Positions 6,595-6,607 of a stretch of 6,607 bases of DNA are shown here, piece by piece. Within the stretch, counting starts at the first letter, position 1. Each line of letters opens with the position of its first letter. This DNA comes from Beijerinckiaceae bacterium (GTDB lineage: Bacteria; Pseudomonadota; Alphaproteobacteria; Rhizobiales; Beijerinckiaceae). The notes below the pieces were generated by a model. It was given only the letters and a program-made list of their open reading frames with translations. It did no database searches and had not been told where the DNA came from. The position numbers and the translations under genes are program-made. Location of the stretch: the NCBI GenBank assembly GCA_027311205.1, contig DAICZI010000098.1, positions 1-6,607 of the forward strand, read 5' to 3'.

Positions 6595-6607
6595 TTCTTC
6601 GTCTCCG

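Overview
The window reads as a stretch of alphaproteobacterial chromosome. The GC-rich coding sequence, the gap-pgk-fba clustering and the form of GltD would fit Hyphomicrobiales (Rhizobiales). The order is an inference from protein style only, because the window has no rRNA or other taxonomic marker. Most of it is central carbon and nitrogen metabolism. I see no tRNA, rRNA, CRISPR array, prophage or transposase gene.

Layout. Positions 1-756 hold the C-terminal three quarters of glyceraldehyde-3-phosphate dehydrogenase (gap, + strand, cut by the left edge). A 230-base gap follows. It contains a 47-codon open frame with a good ribosome binding site, chained by start/stop overlaps through a 26-codon frame to phosphoglycerate kinase (pgk, 987-2183, +). 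A 166-base convergent spacer separates pgk from a GlcG/HbpS-family (DUF336) gene on the - strand (2350-2790). A 170-base divergent spacer, rich in short direct and inverted repeats, lies between that gene and class II fructose-bisphosphate aldolase (fba, 2961-4028, +). A glutathione S-transferase-family gene follows fba after 31 bases (4060-4692, +). The 145 bases between it and the next gene hold a degenerate inverted-repeat element and a terminator hairpin. The glutamate synthase small subunit (gltD, 6256-4838, -) comes next, then a 140-base spacer with a candidate promoter, then a 65-codon DUF2283 gene (6594-6397, -) at the right edge.

How the genes work together. Gap, Pgk and Fba catalyse consecutive or near-consecutive reversible steps of lower glycolysis and gluconeogenesis, and of the Calvin cycle if the organism has one. 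The GST-family gene is probably co-transcribed with fba. GltD supplies electrons from NADPH to the large subunit of glutamate synthase, but gltB is not in the window. The DUF336 gene interrupts the glycolytic cluster on the opposite strand.

I found no clear new biological system. The points most worth a second look are the coupled small frames between gap and pgk, the repeat-rich divergent control region before fba, the degenerate repeat element after the GST gene, and the separation of gltD from gltB on its 5' side.
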